Positions 59,001-64,000 of a DNA stretch of 64,000 nucleotides are shown one piece after another; the stretch's first letter is position 1; each line of letters opens with the position of its first letter. A program made the position numbers and the translations under genes. Source of the stretch: Megamerina dolium (Eukaryota; Arthropoda; Insecta; Diptera; Megamerinidae); contig OY978526.1 in assembly GCA_963854835.1 (NCBI GenBank), forward strand, positions 66,254,765 to 66,318,764. Reading direction: 5' to 3'. Below the pieces are notes generated by a model. It did no database searches. It was not told where the DNA came from and was given only the letters and a program-made list of their open reading frames with translations.

Positions 59001-60949
59001 ATTGTATGGTTAGCATTTTCGAGAACAACATATTGCTCAAATATTCATAATTGATTGAAATTTATGTAGAATATTCTATGTGCTACATTCTTAAGCTAAC
59101 TATACACTGCTATGTACTAAGTATATTTCCGTCATTTAATATTAATATGCACCGACTTTGCATTCAAGTTCAATATATTCAATTTTGGAAAGTAAATATT
59201 TGGATGAACGTAAACTTTTAAAATATCAGCAAATATGAAAGAGAAGCGTGAATGAAAATAACCTTTTAAGTGCTTCCTGCTATCCTGATTGAAGTACTAC
59301 ATATATTCGAATACTTGCATACGAAACACCTGGTAATCTAACTGAAGAGAATGTCTGCAACTGAATATTCAACACGTTTAGTGTAGCAACACATTATGGT
59401 GTTGATGCACTTTTCGATGAGATGCAAATAGAAAGTGAGGGAAAATACGAGAGACAGAGAGGCGATATGACAACACAAATATTGTATTATGTAATGGTGA
59501 AAATAGTTGATGAAAAGCATTTCGTGTATAACAAAATGTTTACACATTTTTAAACGTTTTGCTCGGTGTTGCATTCCTTATCATTTTACATACATGGCAT
59601 ATTCATATACCATATATTGTACCAGATATTGTACAGATGTATGTAAGTAGATATTTTGGTTATGGCAATATATACTTAGTAGATGATTGTGTGTGTCTGC
59701 CAGCGTGAAACATTTCAATTTTGTTAGGAAAGCCTTTGACAAATTTACTCGTTTCTATATACTACTACAAGCATATGGATATATATGGATATATCTATGC
59801 ACTTGTACATATGATATAATGTAGATGATGATGCTGCTGATGATGATGGTGACATAATGTTGAACACTAGACACTTGCATGGGATGCTTTGATGCAAAAT
59901 GAAAAATAATAAAAGAACATGTTGCATATGTTGTTAAGTATCCCTCCTATGTAGGGTGAGGGACAAATTTGTCTATTTCATATAAACAGCATGTACTCGT
60001 ATGAGTACATCTCTTGTCTCTTTGAATGGTTGTATGCCACTTCATTTGTATTACAAAATATAAGCCCTAAATGATTGTGTGTAAATCATGTTACTGACAA
60101 ATTTTCATAAGTTCCCCTCCTTGTTGTAAAAACAAAAATGACAAGGGCTAGCACAAAATGCTAGCATGTGAAAAGGACATCATGTTGTGTTGTGATAGAC
60201 TATGTACTCATGTGGTATATCCTGTGGATATGATCATACAAAAATGTTACTTTTCAAACGAAAATTTTGCAATTATGTTTTTGATGTTTTGAAATTATGT
60301 AAAAATGATTAAACATTAAAATGGTTTGTTGTTTTTTCTAGTACAAACATTTTTTAAATCTCTTGATGACATTATGATTGATAGACATAGTAAATTATAT
60401 TGCTTCATCGTTTCTGCTGATTCAAATTTTTCACATTTATATCACAATATCTCTTATGAGCTTGAAATTATTATTTCAAATTTGGACAGAACATAGTCTG
60501 TTCTTTCATTTTAGAGCTCTCTTACAGCGTATATTTCAGCATAATCTCTGAGCCGGTAGACATCCACACTAAATTATTTTCTATTCAAAATTTTGGAAAA
60601 AATAAAGTGATTGTCATAACAGTTGCACAGTTGTTTTTTTGATTTCTGAACTTTTTTATAGTCTGACATATGTATAAAATTGACATGAAAATTTCAGTCC
60701 TATTGTATGTAATTCGGAAGGCATGAATGCTGACTTATGTTTTACTCAAACTGTTGAAAGGAAAAAATTCTGTTTGCTGACTGCAGAGCTCTGTTACATC
60801 GTAGGTTTCGACACTTTAACATCGGCTCGAATCATATGTATAAGTTCATAATCTTACCTTTATCAGTGAGAATTGGCTCCTTGCTTAGCCAATTCAACTG
60901 TAAGACTTAAAGGCTCAATTAATAGCCATCCAGTATCATAGGTCATGCC
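59001..60949. other. AT-rich DNA, no gene recognised
   Basis: A block AGAGCTCTCTTACAGCGTAT near 60513 recurs as AGAGCTCTGTTACATCGTAG near 60786, about 273 bp on, perhaps an old duplication. A GATGATGATG run is at about 59826-59850. No coding signal. Confidence 0.45.
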
Positions 60950-61800
60950 GACATTCTAAGTAGGCATGACTTGATTATATCAAGCCTTTCTACTCTCTTG
61001 AGCGGAGATTCCAGATTGCTTTCCCAGATAGACAAGAATAGGAGGCAGAGGGATTTCTACCAAATTGTGCTCGCATCTTTACAGATGGCGCTTAGCTCGA
61101 TGGAAGCGTGGGTGATGGTGTGTATTCGTTTCGCGTCCCTAATCATTGCAGTGTATTTGAGGCGGAGTTCGAAGCTATTCATATTGCACTTATTTGGATC
61201 ACACTGAGTGGTAGCCAAGCTGCAATAAAAGACCTGAACGCATTTCTTCTTAAATCTAAGATCATTCTGGACTGCTGCAGATCTCTTAACGTCATGGGGG
61301 AATAAGAACAGAATGTAAAACGGAGAGGGAAGACTGAATCACTTAAAGATGCAAATAGACTTTTAGGAATTCCACTACAAAAGTGCAAGCACAACTTGGC
61401 AGTATTATCCCTTAATGCTGTCCATACCACCTTCTATGGACAGCATTGAGGATAGCATAGCATAGCATAGAATCCCGCATATGTGAAACGGCGAAGCAGT
61501 TGTGGCTAGCAGTTAGCAAAAACCGTACTAAGACACTCATTGATCTAAACAAAGGAAATATCCCTGCCATTGTAGGAATGGTGACAGGTCATTGCCTCAT
61601 AGGCAATCATGCAAATAGGGTTGGTTTAGGCCGTCTGATTTCTGCATGAGTTGCAAAGATGAAGATAAACTGGAGGCAATCACACATCTACTAAGAAACT
61701 GCCGTGCACCCTGAATTAGAAAAAGATTGTTTGGGGTATTGTTACCTAAATATCCTAACTTCACTTTCAGAAATACTAATAGGAAATCTTCTAAGGTTTA
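60950..61800 (+). pseudogene. LINE C-terminal fragment: RNase H and zinc knuckle
   Basis: In plus-strand order, a FEIAFPDRQE-like end of the RT region leads into IFTDGA (first RNase H Asp; the next codon is a stop) and LDGSVGDGVYSFRVPNHCSV. FEAEFEAIHIALIW follows (the Glu of RNase H), then IPAIVGMVTGHCLIGNHANR and a FCMSCKDEDKLEAITHLLRN-like Cys/His knuckle near 61640-61700. The last block is typical of the extreme C-terminus of RNase H-bearing LINEs (I/R1/LOA type). Stops and frame changes are frequent. A GATAGCATAGCATAGCATAG stretch near 61450 and a 13-bp hairpin beside it look like later additions. Confidence 0.75.
61414..61447. repeat. 13-bp perfect inverted repeat inside the LINE fragment
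   Basis: AATGCTGTCCATA at 61414-61426 pairs with TATGGACAGCATT at 61435-61447 around an 8-nt loop, just left of an (ATAGC)n run. Confidence 0.8.
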
Positions 61801-61894
61801 TAAACAGCACCGATTGGTTCAATTGGTAGAAATTGGATACTATCCGTGCGGATCACAATGGATCTATTTTGGCCCAGATGAGCTCTCGCCGCGA

Positions 61895-62262
61895 TAATAT
61901 GAAAATATCGATCTAAAATTTGATATGTGAGGTTAATTTTATCACAAATCTGATATAATAGAAACTGAGTATAATCGGATGCATACTTCTCATACAAAAG
62001 TAAGTTGTTTAAAGTAACTTTCTACAATTTACGCACGAAAGGATGAAGCTAGCAAACTAAATCTTGATATGTAAAATTCTTCTTACCACGTAAATAACTC
62101 GTGTGAAAATAAGCATAATCGGATGAAAGGTACACTTAACTCCCATACAGAATTATGATAATTAAAGGATATTTTCACATTTTGCTCTTTGCACTTTGCA
62201 CTTTCCATATAAATTTATGCTTTCGTATGTATATTTTTATACTTCGTGTACGAAAATATAGA
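61895..62262 (-). repeat. ~155-bp repeat family, array 3 (about two units)
   Basis: AAACTGAGTATAATCGGATG with TCTCATACAAAAGTA, then AAATAAGCATAATCGGATGA with CTCCCATACAGAATTATG about 150 bp on, then TTTTCACATTTTGC. The motif order matches array 2. Confidence 0.6.
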
Positions 62263-62264
62263 GT

Positions 62265-64000
62265 TACTTACTTACTTACTTACTTATGTGGCCATAACAA
62301 CCAAATATCGATTTAGGCCGAAAATAACATGCTTCGCCAGAGATCTCTGTTCTTCGCCAGCTGGCACCAGTTAGAAATTCCAAGCGCCGTCAGGTTCCCC
62401 AGTACTTGGTCTTTCCACCGGAGGTTTGGTCTTCCTCTTCTGCGTCGTCCTCCAGCGGGTTCCGAATATAACACCTTCTTAGCTGGAGCGTGTTCTTCCA
62501 TTCCCTCGACATGACCTAGCCAGCGCAGCCGCTGGATTTTGATGCGCTTTACTATGTCAATATTGGCATACAATAGCTCCAAAGATCTTGCGTAGGACTT
62601 TTCTCTCGAAAACTCCAAGCATTCGCTCATCCGAGGTGGTAATTGTCCAAGCTTCAGCGCCATATGTTAGGAGAGGCATGATGAGAGACTTGTAGAGTGT
62701 AGTTTTCGTTCTTAGAGAGAGAGCTCGACTTCTCACTTGCTTACTTAGCCCAAAGTAGCACCTGTTTGCAAGAGTGATCCTTCGTAATATCTCCAGGTTG
62801 ACGTCATTACTGCTGTTAATGATGGGTCCAAGATAGACAAAGTCCCTTACTACTTCAAAAGCGTAGTTGTCAACAGTGACGTGCTGTCCAAGACGCCGGG
62901 ACTCTTTGTTTGTTGACAATAGATACTTCGTCTTGCCCTCGTTCACCGTAAGACCCATCCGACGCGACTCTCTTTCCAACTGTGAGAATGCTGTACTGAC
63001 TACTCGCGTGTTCATGCCGATTATGTCAATATCGTCGGCATACGCTAACAACGTGACACTTTTGTTGAAGATAGTGCCATTATGTCGTAGATCAACATCT
63101 CTTATTATTTGCTCCATAATAAGATTGAAGAAGTTGCATGATAACGAATCACCTTGTCTGAAACCCCGTTCGGTACTAAACGGTGCGTAGAGGTCCTTCC
63201 CAATTTTCACTGCACAACGGGAGTTATGCAGTGTCATTCTACAAAGTCGAATAAGCTTTGCAGTAATACCGAATAAGACATTGTTGTGTAGAGGTAACAC
63301 CTTACCTGACTGTCGTAAACGGCTTTATAATCAACAAAGTCTTCGGGGTCTTCTCCAGGATTTGGCGCAGTGTGAAAATGGCAGTGTGTGGATAGTAGAT
63401 TTACCAGGTCTGAAGCCATGTTAATAAGGTCCAATCACGTTGCTGAGTATAGGCTTCCACCTTTCACAGAGTACGCTCGATAGAACCCTGTATGCGATGC
63501 TCAGGAGACTTCTTCCACAGTAGTTGGCGCAAATTGTGGGGTCTACTTTCTTATGTACCCGACAGAGAACACTGAGCCTCCAATCATCAGGCATGCTTTC
63601 ATCCGACCATATTCTGCTTATGAGCTGGTGCATGCAGGCGTGCAGCTCATCGCCTCCGGTCTTAAACAACTCTGCACGCAGGCCATCAGCACCTGCAGCT
63701 TTGTTGTTCTTCAGCTTAAAAATGGCCGTTTCATCGCCATTCAGTAACGTGGAGAAGTGTTCCCTCCATAGGCTCAGTACACTCTGGACATCCGTAACCA
63801 GATTCCCATTTCCATCACGACAAGAAGAGGCTCCGGGATTTAAACCTCCACTCAGACGCTTGATCTTTTCAAAGAATTTTCGAGTCTCATTCTTGTCGGT
63901 ACACATCTCTATCTCCTCACACTCGCGTCTTTCCAACTCCCTCTTCTTGCGCCTGAAAAGACGTCTCTCTGCACTCCTTTTCTCTCTGTACCGCTCCTTA
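62265..64000 (-). pseudogene. Non-LTR retrotransposon with reverse transcriptase, frameshifted, runs off the window
   Basis: The right edge encodes a basic RERRECEEIEMCTDKNETRK-like linker. RT blocks follow leftwards: KLKNNKAAGADGLRAELFK and PDDWRLSVLCRVHKK (63421-63936), FVDYKAVYDS in another frame (about 63330), and ERGFRQGDSLSCNFF and LLAYADDIDIIG with the YADD active site (about 63030-63150). The thumb (LYKSLIMPLLTYGAEAWTI) is next, then, in a third frame, IQRLRWLGHVEGMEEHAPAKKV and a GRRRRGRP basic C-terminus stopping at 62313. The 3' end is an (AAGT)n tail at 62265-62285. At least three frame shifts inactivate it. There is no RNase H. The clade is perhaps RTE-like, but I am unsure. The endonuclease would lie beyond 64000. 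Confidence 0.85.

Overview
The window reads as non-coding DNA from a dipteran, most likely a tephritid fruit fly (Bactrocera, Zeugodacus or Ceratitis type). It is strongly AT-rich, has many short microsatellites and holds no host gene that I can recognise. Every convincing protein signal comes from a transposable element. The tephritid suggestion rests mainly on three copies of a mariner-like element whose transposase has a D,D41D triad. That arrangement is known from the 'rosa' elements first described in Ceratitis rosa and other tephritids. Species assignment is inference.

Layout. 1-15 kb: tRNA-derived SINE copies, a degenerate mariner with recognisable terminal repeats (312-1444), a mariner N-terminal scrap (about 2335-2512), long AT-rich stretches, a 15-bp minisatellite with a 180-bp higher-order period (10633-11311) invaded by SINEs, a jockey-type reverse transcriptase scrap (about 12350-12860), and a 353-bp MITE (14348-14700) that is an internally deleted transposon. 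15-24 kb: rosa copy A (15381-16685, one nonsense codon), more SINEs, a near-perfect 50-bp-arm hairpin (21847-21965) and a second degenerate mariner (about 22245-23065). 24-38 kb: featureless DNA, the first ~150-bp tandem array (about 27340-27860), rosa copy B (28785-29964, deleted), a head-to-head pair of Helentron-like non-autonomous elements (about 30165-30770 and 31005-32655), and a decayed RNase H-bearing LINE (about 33690-35270). 38-46 kb: a broken, intron-containing transposase-like gene (39416-41426) abutting a third Helentron-like element (about 41428-43041), then a Minos-like Tc1 element with long terminal repeats and a 57-bp intron (43588-45239) next to a (TA)126 run. 46-64 kb: LINE fragments, a piggyBac-type MITE candidate, further ~155-bp arrays, rosa copy C (52802-54106) with an uninterrupted 361-codon transposase, a degenerate tandem region (56330-57360), and an RT-bearing LINE that runs off the right edge.

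No operon or pathway exists here. The elements relate as autonomous/non-autonomous pairs (rosa and the 14.3-kb MITE) and as possible sources of tandem DNA (the Helentron-like elements share a period and a core motif with the dispersed ~155-bp arrays). The one gene that looks capable of producing an active enzyme is the rosa transposase at 52907-53992.
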